Assembly: GCA_964525555.1 (NCBI GenBank)
Contig: CAZGHN010000003.1
Location: forward strand, 1-64,000
Origin: JAFGHJ01 sp964525555
GTDB taxonomy: Bacteria > Hydrothermota > UBA3072
Length of the DNA: 64,000 bases
Reading direction: 5' to 3'
Part shown: piece after piece, positions 16,944 through 25,952 of the stretch
Numbering within the stretch: the first letter of the stretch is position 1
How the letters are laid out: every line of letters begins with the position of its first letter
The notes under the pieces: model-generated
What the model saw: only the letters and a program-made list of their open reading frames with translations
Database searches by the model: none
Told to the model about the DNA's origin: nothing
Translations under genes and position numbers: made by a program

Positions 16944-19115
16944 ATGGATTTAGATGAGATAATGTCTCGAGACGAGTCATATCCTATAAAAAAGGAACGT
17001 TTTTCCGCTTTAAAAAAATTATGGCGGAAGATTTTATCTTTAAAGGGAGAGCTTCCTTTAAGAAAACGCAGGTTCTTTATTTTAAACATAGGATTCTTTA
17101 TTCTTGGTGCGGTAATTGGAATTAATTTATCGATATTAAATAGTTTGCCTGACGTTGATTCTTTAGCTAATTATGAACCGAAATTATCTACAGGTATTTA
17201 TGACATGAATGATAGACTTATTCTGGAAGTTTTTGAGCATAGAAGAATACCTATAATTCTTGATTCTATCCCGGATTACATCCCGGCAGCTGTTGTTTCT
17301 CTTGAGGACAAAAGATTCTACGAACATTTTGGTATTGATATTAAAAGGTTGACCAAAGTTGTTTGGTTGAATTTCGTCAGGAAAATTGGTCGAAAGAAGT
17401 GGGGAGCAGGCGCCAGCACTATTACCCAGCAGCTCTCGAGAAATATTTTTCTAACTTTGAAAAAAACGCTTCTTAGAAAAGTCGAGGAAATATACCTTGC
17501 CCTTTTGATTGAAAGGAGATATACGAAGAAAGAGATACTCGAAATGTATTTAAATGAAATTTACTGGGGTTACGGTAATCATGGTATAGGCGCAGCTTCC
17601 AGGTATTATTTCGATAAAGTTCCCGATAGTCTTTCTATTTCGGAGGCGGCAGCTCTTGTGGGTTTAATTCGTTCTCCCGGGTTGTATTCTCCTTATAATA
17701 GTTATGATAGATTTATAGAGCGACGTAATCTGGCTTTGAATGAGATGTTTGAAGAGGGCGCAATTTCTAAGATACAACTCGATTCTGCTATTGCAGAATC
17801 TCTTCATGTTGTAGATCAATCAAAAAAAGAGATTGTCGGACCTTATTTTATAAATGAAGTAAAAAGGCAGATGGAAGAACTCTTTGGGAGGGCATATATT
17901 TCGTGGGGAGGTTATAAGGTTTATACAACGATGAAACAGGATATGCAGAAGAAAGCCGATAGTATTATGGAATGGGGTTTAAAAAGAGCCGAATTATACT
18001 GGCATCTTACAAAGAAAGAGACCATTCCTGATTCTATAATTCATCCCGAAAATATTCCTTACTTGCAGGGAGCAATGGTTGTTATGGATCCGGGAACCGG
18101 CTATGTTTTTTCCCTTATTGGAGGCAGAGATTATAAGCATAGTTTGTATAATAGGGCTACCCAGGCGAGGAGACAACCCGGTTCGTCTTTTAAGCTTTTT
18201 CTTTTTACTGCGGCTATAGATAACGGTTTTTCGCCTTCTGATTTTGTATTTGATCTTCCGATGATTAAAGAATTGGGAGGAGAAGTTTATGCACCTAAAA
18301 ACTATGACGAAACTTTTATGGGTAAGATTTCTTTGCGAACGACTTTAAAGATGTCCAGAAATGTTGCTTCTTTAAACTTATGTCGGGATGTTGGACCTTT
18401 TTCCGTTGTTGAATACGCTTATCAAATGGGTATAGAAAGTACTCTTCAACCTGTTCTTTCGGTAGCTCTAGGTTCGTCGGGCGTATCTCTTCTGGAGATG
18501 GTTAGGGCTTATTCCACGATTACAAACCTTGGAGAGAAAGTTTCACCTATATTTATACGGAGGGTCGTAGATAGATATGGTAATACAGTATATGAAAATA
18601 GAATTGTAAAACAGAGAGTTTTGTCTGAAGCCACCTCTTATATAATTTTAGATATGCTGAATAGTGTTTTTGAGCCTGGAGGTACTGCTTCATCTTCGAG
18701 GATAAGCGGTTTTTCAAAACCGGCAGGAGGAAAAACAGGTACTACAGATGACTTTAGCAATGCCTGGTTTGTAGGTTTTACTGCAAGCCTTAGTGTCGGT
18801 GTTTGGGTTGGATATGATTACCCAAGAAGTATAGGAAATGGTGCAAGCGGTGGAGCGGTGGCTCTTCCTATTTGGACTGAATTTATGAAGGCGGTTTGCG
18901 ATTCTTCTATGAACTATGAATTCCCTACTACGGAAAGTGTGGAGTTCAGGTATATTTGTTCTGAAAGCGGAGATCTTGCAACTTCAAGGTGTCCAAATGT
19001 AGTAAAGGAAATATTTAGAAAAGGTAATATACCTAAGACTCAGTGTCAGCTTCATGTGAAAGGAAGGCCTAAGATTAAAAAATCAATAGAGATGCTTGAT
19101 GATTTTAATTTTTAG
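16944..19115 (+). CDS. mrcA: Penicillin-binding protein 1A, bifunctional
   Basis: 723 aa, class A PBP that polymerises glycan strands and cross-links stem peptides at the outer face of the inner membrane. A cytosolic basic tail (1-45) and one membrane helix (about 48-68) precede the GT51 glycosyltransferase domain: SLEDKRFYEHFGID with catalytic Glu, GASTITQQLSRN, and KKEILEMYLNEIYWG. The transpeptidase has the three active-site motifs: SSFK in RQPGSSFKLF (near 415), SRN in MSRNVASLNL, and KTGT in GGKTGTTDDFSNAWFVGF. The C-terminal tail has four Cys and is basic. It is followed nine bases later by an OmpA-like gene, so wall synthesis and wall binding are co-expressed. Confidence 0.95.
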   Translation: MDLDEIMSRDESYPIKKERFSALKKLWRKILSLKGELPLRKRRFFILNIGFFILGAVIGINLSILNSLPDVDSLANYEPKLSTGIYDMNDRLILEVFEHRRIPIILDSIPDYIPAAVVSLEDKRFYEHFGIDIKRLTKVVWLNFVRKIGRKKWGAGASTITQQLSRNIFLTLKKTLLRKVEEIYLALLIERRYTKKEILEMYLNEIYWGYGNHGIGAASRYYFDKVPDSLSISEAAALVGLIRSPGLYSPYNSYDRFIERRNLALNEMFEEGAISKIQLDSAIAESLHVVDQSKKEIVGPYFINEVKRQMEELFGRAYISWGGYKVYTTMKQDMQKKADSIMEWGLKRAELYWHLTKKETIPDSIIHPENIPYLQGAMVVMDPGTGYVFSLIGGRDYKHSLYNRATQARRQPGSSFKLFLFTAAIDNGFSPSDFVFDLPMIKELGGEVYAPKNYDETFMGKISLRTTLKMSRNVASLNLCRDVGPFSVVEYAYQMGIESTLQPVLSVALGSSGVSLLEMVRAYSTITNLGEKVSPIFIRRVVDRYGNTVYENRIVKQRVLSEATSYIILDMLNSVFEPGGTASSSRISGFSKPAGGKTGTTDDFSNAWFVGFTASLSVGVWVGYDYPRSIGNGASGGAVALPIWTEFMKAVCDSSMNYEFPTTESVEFRYICSESGDLATSRCPNVVKEIFRKGNIPKTQCQLHVKGRPKIKKSIEMLDDFNF

Positions 19116-19124
19116 GAGGATTAT

Positions 19125-19757
19125 ATGAGAAGAGATGTTTTTTATTTTTCGGTTATTTTGTTTTTACTTTTAGGATTTGGGTTCTTTTACTTAAGAAAAT
19201 ATTCCCCACTCAGCAATATTCTTATTGAGTATAAGGAAGAAAATAAGACTCTGGTATCTATAGTAAATGATTTAAGGAAAACTTCTGAGAGAACCGATAC
19301 ACTTGATGAAAAGGGAGAAGTTAGTTACCTTGTTCAGGATATTAGAGATATGGTCGAAGGTGTCGAAGTGGAACTTGAAAGGGAGGCAATCTCTATTACC
19401 CTTCCCTGCAGAAAAATGTTTCCGCCAGGTTCGGTGGAATTGAGTGAGGAAGGTCAAGAAACTTTGCTTCGAATAGCAAATGTATTGAAAGAAATGCCCG
19501 AAAGGGATATTAGAATTGAAGGTCATACTGACAATACGGCAATATCCGGAAGCCTAAAGATGGAATATCCTACTAATTGGGATCTTTCTGCTAAAAGAGC
19601 TGTTAATGTCGTAAAATTTTTGATTTCTAAAGTAGATATAGATCCATCCCGTTTGGCTGCAGTTGCCTTTGGGGAATATCAACCGATAGCTGGCAACGAT
19701 ACTGAAGGAGGTCGAAATAAAAATCGTAGAATTGTTATAGATGTTTTACCGGAATGA
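19125..19757 (+). CDS. OmpA/MotB C-terminal domain protein, membrane-anchored
   Basis: 210 aa. One N-terminal membrane helix (about 5-23) is followed by a helical linker and an OmpA-like peptidoglycan-binding domain (about 85-205): MFPPGSVELSEEGQETLLRIANVLKE, IRIEGHTDNTAISG, LSAKRAVNVVKFLI, and GEYQPIAGNDTEGGRNKNRRIVI. The GHTDN Asp and the later Arg that bind diaminopimelate are present. With a single N-terminal anchor it looks more like a MotB-type inner-membrane tether than a porin, but no motA-like partner is adjacent. A TTAGGAGG ribosome site precedes the ATG. It is co-transcribed with PBP1A, which suggests a role in anchoring or guiding wall synthesis. Confidence 0.82.
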   Translation: MRRDVFYFSVILFLLLGFGFFYLRKYSPLSNILIEYKEENKTLVSIVNDLRKTSERTDTLDEKGEVSYLVQDIRDMVEGVEVELEREAISITLPCRKMFPPGSVELSEEGQETLLRIANVLKEMPERDIRIEGHTDNTAISGSLKMEYPTNWDLSAKRAVNVVKFLISKVDIDPSRLAAVAFGEYQPIAGNDTEGGRNKNRRIVIDVLPE

Positions 19758-19973
19758 TATAAAAGAGAATAGCCACGGATGAACACAGATGTACACTGAT
19801 AAAAAAATTTTTTATTCTGTTAAAAAAAACAAAAAAGTATTTAGTAATGGGTTGTTGGGGGGATCTGTGTTAATCAGTGAAAATCAGTGGCTGATTAAGG
19901 GTTGAGGGGTGGGTTTAAAACAATAAAAAATCTTGAGTTAATCCTGTGGTTAAATAAAAGGAGAGGAGGTTTG
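19758..19973. repeat. CACGGATGAACACAGATG-type repeat phrases before serA
   Basis: CCACGGATGAACACAGATG at 19782 and a partly complementary GATCTGTGTTAATCAGTG near 19862 flank a T/A-rich middle, giving an imperfect palindrome. Related phrases occur near 2668 and 9082. A possible serA promoter (TTGAGG, 16 nt, TAAAAA) lies within 19900-19930 but is weak. Confidence 0.45.
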
Positions 19974-20876
19974 ATGAAAGTTTTAATCTGTGATGCGATA
20001 GCGAAAGATGCTGTTGACGGTTTAAAAGGGCTTGGAATTGAAGTAGTAGAGAATACTTCAGTAGAAAAAGAAGAGCTGGCCGGGATTATTGCCGACTATG
20101 ACGGAGTTATCATAAGGAGCAGAACCAAAATAAGAAAAGATCTTATAGATATAGCAGCAGGAAGTGTAAAATTCGTAATAAGGGCAGGTGTGGGATTAGA
20201 TAATATTGATGTGGATTATGCTGTAGGCAAAGGAATTGAAGTTATAAATACTCCTGAAGCTTCTACGAATGGAGTGGCAGAATTAGCTGTGGCGCATATG
20301 CTTGCACTTCTTAGGCATATACCTCAGGCAACTGCCAGTATGAAAAACGGAAAGTGGCCTAAAAAGGAACTTAAAGGTAACGAACTTGGCTCCTGTACGG
20401 TGGGTATTATAGGTTTGGGTAGGATAGGAAAAAGGACGGCTGAGTTAGTTCAGTGTTTTGGAGCAAAAGTCATTGGTCATGACCCTTACGTTAAGGAAGT
20501 CCAGGGTATAGATATTGAAATGGTCGGACTCAATGAATTGCTCACTTCTGCAGATATCGTTTCGCTTCATTTGCCTCACATTGACGAAACGCATCATTTG
20601 ATTGGAGAGGAAGAATTTGGGAAGATGAAAAACAGCGTATATTTAGTAAATTGCGCACGGGGAGGGGTTATTGATGAGGATGCCTTATATAGTGCACTTA
20701 AAGATGGCAATATTAGAGGTGCTGCACTGGACGTTTTCGAGGTAGAACCGCCGACAGATTTAAAATTAATGGAGTTGGATAACTTTATTTGCACTCCACA
20801 TCTTGGTGCCCAGGCCGTTGAATCTTCAAATAGAGTAGGAGAAGAAGTCGTCAAGAAAGTAGCTGCTAAATTGTAG
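19974..20876 (+). CDS. serA: D-3-phosphoglycerate dehydrogenase, short form
   Basis: 300 aa, so the type without the C-terminal ACT/regulatory domains. It oxidises 3-phosphoglycerate with NAD+ as the first step of serine synthesis. Motifs: IIRSRTKI, GVGLDNIDVDYA, NTPEASTNGVAELA, the NAD-binding VGIIGLGRIGKRTAEL, HDPYVK, LPHIDETHHLI, NCARGGVIDEDAL with catalytic Arg, AALDVFEVEPP with Glu, and CTPHLGAQAVES with the catalytic His. I chose the ATG at 19974 because GGAGAGGAGG lies just upstream; an upstream in-frame TTG would add 24 unmatched residues. Its 3' end has been duplicated downstream (see 22561). Confidence 0.92.
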   Translation: MKVLICDAIAKDAVDGLKGLGIEVVENTSVEKEELAGIIADYDGVIIRSRTKIRKDLIDIAAGSVKFVIRAGVGLDNIDVDYAVGKGIEVINTPEASTNGVAELAVAHMLALLRHIPQATASMKNGKWPKKELKGNELGSCTVGIIGLGRIGKRTAELVQCFGAKVIGHDPYVKEVQGIDIEMVGLNELLTSADIVSLHLPHIDETHHLIGEEEFGKMKNSVYLVNCARGGVIDEDALYSALKDGNIRGAALDVFEVEPPTDLKLMELDNFICTPHLGAQAVESSNRVGEEVVKKVAAKL

Positions 20877-21251
20877 AAAATAAGATTATTTCTTGCATCA
20901 TGCAAAAAGCTTTCTTATTTTCCAGAAGTGAACTCCGTAAGACGTTGATTTTTAATGTCTTAATTTTTGGAGTGTTTTTTTATTTATTCTAAAGGCTTTT
21001 GGCGATTTAGCGAAGTGTCTGTTATTATGGTCATTCATTATTGGATTTTCCTGTTTTTTGGTAATTTATGCTTTGAAGGGGAGAGTAGATAAAAAATACC
21101 TTGACAAAAGATAATTACTTCTTAAATTTCCTTTATATGATAAAGCTTCTGGAGATTTTTAAAAAAGGCTTTTTAAGAATTTTTTAATTTTCGGAAAAAG
21201 CTTTTGAGATAATGTTTTCTCTTTTTTATTTTTTAAATTAAGGAGTGAAAT
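20877..21251 (+). promoter_or_regulatory. serA-to-PAS-STAS spacer with stem-loop and conserved upstream block
   Basis: No gene. Right after the serA stop, AAAATAAGA and TCTTATTTT (20877-20921) enclose a second stem TTGCAT-c-ATGCAA, a possible attenuator. At 21101 TTGACA and at 21136 TATGAT lie 29 nt apart, with TTCTTAAATTTC between. The same block recurs before the second PAS-STAS gene at 22874-22912. The spacing is too long for a simple sigma-70 promoter. Confidence 0.5.
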
Positions 21252-22553
21252 ATGGATAAAAAAAACAGAAATAAAAAGAATGTTGAGAAAGAATTTGACA
21301 AACTCCGTAAAGAAAGAGACGAAGCTTTATTCAAAGAAGCTTTGTTTGATGCTCTTTTAGAACACGTTCCTGAGCAAATTTATTTTAAAGATAAAGAAAG
21401 TCGTTTTGTTATGGCGAGCAAATCGGTTGTCGAACAGTTTGGTGTTAAAAAGATAGGTGAGCTAATCGGGAAAACGGATTTCGATTATTTTACCGATGAA
21501 CATGCAAGAGCGGCGTATGAAGATGAGCAGAAAATAATAAAAACCGGAAAGCCCATTCTTGGTAAGGTTGAAAAAGAAACTCATCCCGACGGGAGAGTGA
21601 CATGGGTTTCAACAACAAAAATTCCCAGGTATGACAAGAAGGGAAAGATAATAGGTATTTTGGGTCTTTCAAAGGATGTTACCACAAGAAAAGAGTTGGA
21701 AGAAAAACTTGAGTCAAAACTTAAAGAGCTAGGTAAAGAGGCTATGCTTAAGAGTAGCTTGCTTGATGCTCTTTTAGAGCACATTCCGGATCGTATATAT
21801 TTTAAGGATAAGGAAAGTCGTTTTTTGGATGTTAGTAAATCGAAGGCGGAAGGAACTGGGCTAAAAAGGGAAGAGTTTAAAGGTAAGACAGATTTTGACT
21901 TTTTCTCCGAGGAAGAAGCGAAGGTGATGAGTGAAGACGAAATGAAAATAATGGAAACTGGAGAATCTGTCGTTGACAAAGTACAAAAAATTGAAATGTC
22001 CGATGGTAAAGAAAGGTGGTTCTCACAAACAAAAGTTCCTTTTTTCGACAAGAATGGAAATATTATGGGCACTTTAGGGATCACAAGAGATGTAACAAGT
22101 GTAAAGACCCTTGAATTGGAAAAACAGGAAAAAATAGAGGCACAAAAAGAAGAACTCTTAGAGCTTTCTACCCCCGTAATCAATGTATGGGAAGGAATTC
22201 TTACGGTTCCTATATTAGGGGCTCTTGATAGCGAGAGAGCATCCAGAATTTCCGAGGCTCTTCTGACCGAGATAGTAGAAAAGAGAGCAGCGGCAGCTAT
22301 TATAGACATTTCAGGTATAAGTGCGGTAGATAGTGCTGTTGCAGACCGGTTGATCCGTACTGCCAAAGCAGTTAGGTTGGTAGGTGCTGAGGCGGTACTA
22401 ACCGGAGTGGGAATAGAAATAGCCCAGACAATTGCCGATCTTGGAATTGATATGGGCGGGCTTAAGACAATGTCTACTCTCGCAGATGGTTTGAGATATG
22501 TTATTAATATTGGGCAGAATCCCAAAAAGAGACAAAATAAAGGAATTAAATAA
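21252..22553 (+). CDS. RsbR-like stressosome sensor 1: PAS-PAS-STAS
   Basis: 433 aa. A short coiled coil (1-27) is followed by two PAS domains (about 30-145 and 160-285), each with the signature YFKDKESRF, GKTDFD and a closing LGLSKDVT or LGITRDVT strand. A linker helix leads to a C-terminal STAS domain (about 304-415) of the RsbR type: LSTPVINVWEGILTVPILG, IIDISGISAVDSAVADRL, LTGVGIEIAQTIADLGID. In known stressosomes RsbR forms the shell with RsbS and is phosphorylated by RsbT; the Ser of VDS (near residue 360) aligns with the phosphorylated Thr/Ser of RsbR/RsbS. The two PAS domains replace the globin sensor of Bacillus RsbR. A TTAAGGAG ribosome site fits. PAS ligands are unknown. Confidence 0.87.
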   Translation: MDKKNRNKKNVEKEFDKLRKERDEALFKEALFDALLEHVPEQIYFKDKESRFVMASKSVVEQFGVKKIGELIGKTDFDYFTDEHARAAYEDEQKIIKTGKPILGKVEKETHPDGRVTWVSTTKIPRYDKKGKIIGILGLSKDVTTRKELEEKLESKLKELGKEAMLKSSLLDALLEHIPDRIYFKDKESRFLDVSKSKAEGTGLKREEFKGKTDFDFFSEEEAKVMSEDEMKIMETGESVVDKVQKIEMSDGKERWFSQTKVPFFDKNGNIMGTLGITRDVTSVKTLELEKQEKIEAQKEELLELSTPVINVWEGILTVPILGALDSERASRISEALLTEIVEKRAAAAIIDISGISAVDSAVADRLIRTAKAVRLVGAEAVLTGVGIEIAQTIADLGIDMGGLKTMSTLADGLRYVINIGQNPKKRQNKGIK

Positions 22554-22560
22554 TTTTATA

Positions 22561-22647
22561 TGCACTCCACATCTTGGTGCCCAGGCCGTTGAGTCTTCGA
22601 ATAGGGGGGGAGAAGAAGTGGTTAAAAAAGTAGCGTCTAAATTATAA
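22561..22647 (+). pseudogene. Remnant of the serA 3' end (29 codons)
   Basis: Reads CTPHLGAQAVESSN...EEVVKKVASKL and stop, in one frame. It matches the last 29 codons of serA (20790-20876) at about 75 of 87 bases, and the first 32 bases are identical. It starts just after the first PAS-STAS gene and has no start codon, so it is a leftover of a tandem duplication whose unit ran from late serA through the first sensor gene. Confidence 0.92.
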
Positions 22648-23025
22648 GAAAAGGAACAATTTCTCGCATTACGCAAAAAGTTTTCTCATTTTGCAAATAT
22701 TTTTTTAGCTAAACCTATGATTATAAATGACTTAAAATTTGGAATACTTTTTGCTCTGTATTCCTATAGCTTTTTGAAAATTTAGCGGAGCGTCAATTTT
22801 TTCGGTTATTACCCTATAGAGGTTTATTTTTTTAAGGTTTTAAACCTTAAAATTGAAGTGCATAAAAAATCCCTTGACAAAAATATTTTTTTTCTTAAAT
22901 TTCTTTTATGATAAGGATTTTAGAGGTTTATGGATAATAATCTATCGTTCGACTACGGGTATTATATAGGATCTTTTGACAACTATATTTTTGGTGTACG
23001 TCTTAAAATTTGATTGGAGGTTTTT
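22648..23025 (+). promoter_or_regulatory. Duplicated spacer upstream of sensor 2
   Basis: A diverged copy of the spacer after serA: a TTTCTCGCATTACGCAAAAAG stem region (22667) matches TTTCTTGCATCATGCAAAAAG at 20890, and TTGACA (22874) plus TTCTTAAATTTC plus TATGAT (22907) match 21101-21141. The element spacing differs by two bases. No gene seen. Confidence 0.6.
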
Positions 23026-23895
23026 TTGGCTAATAAAAATAAGAACAAAAGTAAAAGCGAGCTGGAAAGAGAAATTAAAACACTACGTAAAAAAATAAAT
23101 GCGTTAGAGCTCAAGGGAAATTTACTGGACGCGCTTTTAGACCAAATCCCAGATCGTGTTTATTTTAAGGACAGAGAAAGCCGTTTTTTAGCGGTAAGTA
23201 GTTCGAAAGCTAAAGGAACAGGACTTACAAGACATCAGTTTGTAGGTAAGACTGATTTTGATTTCTTTAAAAAAGAAGAAGCTGAGGTGATGCGTGCAGA
23301 TGAGGAAAAAATAATGACTAGCGGAAAACCTGTAGTAGATAAAGTCGAAAAGATGGTATTATCGGATGGTAGGGAAATGTGGGCTTCTGCAACCAAAGTT
23401 CCTCTTTGTGATAGTAAAGGAAATGTCAAAGGTACATTAGGAATCACAAGGGATGTTACAAGGCTTAAAACTCTTGAACTTGAAAAAGCAAAGAAGATAG
23501 AAGCACAGAAAGAAGAACTTATCGAACTTTCAACGCCTGTAATAGACGTCTGGGAAGGAGTACTTACGGTTCCCGTAATGGGAGTTCTTGATAGTGAGAG
23601 AGCGTCAAGGATTTCGGAAGAGTTGTTGACTCAAATTGTCGAGAAAAATGCAGTTTCTGCAATTATCGATATTTCGGGTATAAGTTCTGTTGATAGCGCA
23701 GTAGCTGATCTTTTGATACGTACAGCGAGAGCGGTAAAATTAGTCGGTGCTGAGGCGATATTAACCGGAGTTGGAGTGGAGATAGCTCAGACAATTGCAG
23801 ATTTAGGCATTGATATGGAAGGGCTTAAAACGATGTCTACCCTCAGAGATGGCCTGAAATATGTGATTAATAAAGGAAAGAAGGCATTATATTAA
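23026..23895 (+). CDS. RsbR-like stressosome sensor 2: PAS-STAS
   Basis: 289 aa. A basic coiled coil (1-28), one PAS domain (about 30-150: QIPDRVYFKDRESRFLAVSSSKAKGTGLTRHQFVGKTDFDFF ends in GTLGITRDVT) and a C-terminal STAS domain with IIDISGISSVDSAVADLLIRTARAV and GVGVEIAQTIADLGIDM. It is the product of the tandem duplication described for 22561; its PAS resembles the second PAS of sensor 1, so one PAS was lost or the copy began within it. The start is TTG at 23026, five bases after TTGGAGG. Expected to sit in the stressosome shell beside sensors 1, 3 and 4. Confidence 0.85.
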   Translation: MANKNKNKSKSELEREIKTLRKKINALELKGNLLDALLDQIPDRVYFKDRESRFLAVSSSKAKGTGLTRHQFVGKTDFDFFKKEEAEVMRADEEKIMTSGKPVVDKVEKMVLSDGREMWASATKVPLCDSKGNVKGTLGITRDVTRLKTLELEKAKKIEAQKEELIELSTPVIDVWEGVLTVPVMGVLDSERASRISEELLTQIVEKNAVSAIIDISGISSVDSAVADLLIRTARAVKLVGAEAILTGVGVEIAQTIADLGIDMEGLKTMSTLRDGLKYVINKGKKALY

Positions 23896-23987
23896 ATGTT
23901 ACACATTTATTTCGAAATTAATATTTTACCTCGAGAAACGGAAAATCTTATATTATTACATTTTACTTGATTAATGGAGGTAGTATT

Positions 23988-25205
23988 TTGGATAAGAAAA
24001 ACTATGAAAAAGAAATAGAAAGATTACGCAGAGAGAATGAAGAATACAAAAAATTAATAGAGGAAATGAGCGAAGGTTTCGCTTATCTTGAAGAAAATTT
24101 AACTTTTTCTTTTTCAAATCCCGCATGTGATAAACTTTTTGGTGTTCCTGAAAATGGGTTGATGGGCAGGAATATTACTGAATTTTTGAGTCCGGAGACC
24201 GCTAAAGAAGTTACGAAGAAAATAAAAATGCAGAGAAAAAATAAAAAAAATGTATTTGAAATGGAAATAAAAACTGGCAAGGATAAAAAATGTTATTTGT
24301 TGGTAAGGTCAAATCCTTCTTTTGATAATAAGGGAAATTTTGTTGGTTCATTTGTTTTTTTCTATGATATTTCAAAAAGGATAAAATTAGAAGAAGAACT
24401 TATTTTTGAGAGAGGTTTATTAAATTCACTTCTGGATTACATTCCGGACCGGATTTATTTTAAAGATAAGGAAAGTCGTTTTTTGAAAGTTAGTAAATCG
24501 AAAGCGGAAGGGACAGGGCTAAAAAGAGAGGAGTTTGAAGGTAAAACAGATTTTGACTTTTTCTCAGAGAAAGAAGCAAAAGAAATGCGTGAGGACGAAG
24601 AAAGAATAATGAAAACCGGAGAATTTGTCGTTAACAAGTTGCAAAAGTTAAAAATGCCTGATGGTAAAGAGAAATGGTTTACTGCAACCAAAGTTCCTTT
24701 CTATGACAAGGATGGAAATGTTATGGGTACATTAGGCATCACGAGAGATGTTACTAGGCTAAAAACCCTTGAATTGGAAAAAGGGGAAAAAATAGAGGCA
24801 CAGAGAGAAGAACTCATAGAGCTTTCGACACCTGTGATCGATGTGTGGGATGGGGTTCTTACTGTTCCGATATTGGGGTCTCTGGATAGCGAGCGGGCAT
24901 CGAGGGTTTCAGAGAGTTTGTTAACCCACATAGTGGAGAGGAGAACGGGGGTAGCTATAATTGATATTTCCGGTATAAGCGCTGTGGATAGCGCCGTTGC
25001 CGATAGACTAATACGTACGGCAAAAGCGGTGCGGTTAGTCGGTGCTGAGGCGATATTAACCGGAGTTGGAGTGGAGATTGCTCAAACGATTGCCGATCTT
25101 GGAATTGATATGGGGGGTCTTAAGACGATGTCTTCCCTGAAAGAAGGTTTGAAATATGTTATTTCACGCAAAAAAACCACTTTAGAAGAGGAGGAAAATG
25201 GCTAG
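23988..25205 (+). CDS. RsbR-like stressosome sensor 3: PAS-PAS-STAS
   Basis: 405 aa. The first PAS (about 25-135: GFAYLEENLTFSFSNPACDKLFGVPENGLMG) is of a different subtype from the others and resembles redox or small-ligand PAS domains. The second PAS (about 140-260) is nearly the same as PAS2 of sensor 1 at the DNA level. The STAS domain (about 275-390) has IIDISGISAVDSAVADRLIRTAKAV. TTG at 23988 is the likely start, eight bases after GGAGG, giving a DKKNYEKE start like that of sensor 1. It overlaps rsbS by 8 bp, so sensor 3, RsbS, RsbT and RsbTX are translationally coupled. Confidence 0.86.
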   Translation: MDKKNYEKEIERLRRENEEYKKLIEEMSEGFAYLEENLTFSFSNPACDKLFGVPENGLMGRNITEFLSPETAKEVTKKIKMQRKNKKNVFEMEIKTGKDKKCYLLVRSNPSFDNKGNFVGSFVFFYDISKRIKLEEELIFERGLLNSLLDYIPDRIYFKDKESRFLKVSKSKAEGTGLKREEFEGKTDFDFFSEKEAKEMREDEERIMKTGEFVVNKLQKLKMPDGKEKWFTATKVPFYDKDGNVMGTLGITRDVTRLKTLELEKGEKIEAQREELIELSTPVIDVWDGVLTVPILGSLDSERASRVSESLLTHIVERRTGVAIIDISGISAVDSAVADRLIRTAKAVRLVGAEAILTGVGVEIAQTIADLGIDMGGLKTMSSLKEGLKYVISRKKTTLEEEENG

Positions 25206-25563
25206 ATTAACGCGTATGCATTTAGGTGATATTCTCGTTGTTCCTATCCAGGAAGAATTGCATGATACAGCTGCTGAGGAGGCGGGAGAGACTATTATCA
25301 GAGAAGCGGATAATTCTGATATTAAAGGAGTTGCTATAGATATTTCCGCTCTTGATATAGTTGATAGTTTTCTTGGAAGATTGCTGCAGAAAATTGCCTG
25401 GGGTCTAAGGGCTATGGGGAAGGAAGTTATACTTGTTGGTATTCAGCCGGAGGTTGCTGTTGCCCTTGTTGAGCTTGGTTTGTATCTTGAAGAAATAAAT
25501 ACAGCTTTTGAGCTTGATTCAGCTTTGGAAAAATTAAGAGAAGTGATAGATAAAGGTTCTTGA
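25198..25563 (+). CDS. rsbS: Stressosome scaffold protein RsbS
   Basis: 121 aa, a stand-alone STAS domain as in Bacillus RsbS. GDILVVPIQEELHD opens the domain, and ISALDIVDSFLGRLLQKIA carries Ser57, aligned with Ser59 of RsbS, the residue RsbT phosphorylates to free itself. VGIQPEVAVALVELGL closes it. In known systems RsbS holds RsbT in the complex until it is phosphorylated. GAGGAGG just upstream lies inside the end of sensor 3. Its stop overlaps the rsbT ATG (TGATG). Identification is firm from motif and neighbours. Confidence 0.93.
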   Translation: MARLTRMHLGDILVVPIQEELHDTAAEEAGETIIREADNSDIKGVAIDISALDIVDSFLGRLLQKIAWGLRAMGKEVILVGIQPEVAVALVELGLYLEEINTAFELDSALEKLREVIDKGS

Positions 25564-25952
25564 TGAAAGAAGAAATATTACGTATTCCTATAAATAAAGA
25601 GATAGACGTCTTAATTGCCAGGCGAGAGATAAAGAGTGAAGCTGAACGTATAGGTTTCAGGTGGATTGACCAGACGCGTATTGCTACAGCAGTTTCTGAA
25701 CTTACTAGAAATATAATAAAACATGCCTATAGAGGTGAAGTCATAGTCAATAAAGATGACGGAGGGATAGAAATTATATGTGAGGATGAAGGCCCCGGAA
25801 TCCCGGATATTGATCAGGCTATGGAGAGAGGATACAGTACGACCAATTCGCTTGGTATTGGACTGATTGGAGCAAAACATCTTATGGATAGTTTTGAAAT
25901 TGAAAGTACTGATAGCGGAACAAAAATAACTACTTACAAAAAGCTGAAATGA
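25563..25952 (+). CDS. rsbT: Stressosome serine/threonine kinase RsbT
   Basis: 129 aa, GHKL-fold kinase. The N-box is intact in AVSELTRNIIKHA (Glu46, Asn50), the G1 box in CEDEGPGIPDI, and the G2 lid in STTNSLGIGLIGAKHLMD. It phosphorylates STAS proteins RsbS and RsbR; once released it normally activates an RsbU phosphatase. No RsbU is present here, so its released target must lie elsewhere or be one of the downstream proteins. The ATG at 25563 overlaps the rsbS stop, and its own stop overlaps the next ATG (ATGA). Confidence 0.93.
   Translation: MKEEILRIPINKEIDVLIARREIKSEAERIGFRWIDQTRIATAVSELTRNIIKHAYRGEVIVNKDDGGIEIICEDEGPGIPDIDQAMERGYSTTNSLGIGLIGAKHLMDSFEIESTDSGTKITTYKKLK

Noticed and set aside
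21101..21141. Simple sigma-70 promoter (TTGACA and TATGAT) before sensor 1
   Set aside because: The spacing is 29 nt (27 in the second copy), far from 16-18. The block is conserved and reported as such, without calling it a promoter.
21581..22525. 314-codon open frame antisense to the first PAS-STAS gene
   Set aside because: The plus-strand frame has clear PAS and STAS motifs and a ribosome site; the antisense protein is Ser/Ile-rich nonsense that recurs as shadows of the other sensor genes.
22398..22676. 92-codon minus-strand frame across the end of sensor 1, and a similar one at 20594-20905
   Set aside because: Both are antisense to the serA 3' end and its duplicated remnant; their similarity reflects the duplication, not a gene family.
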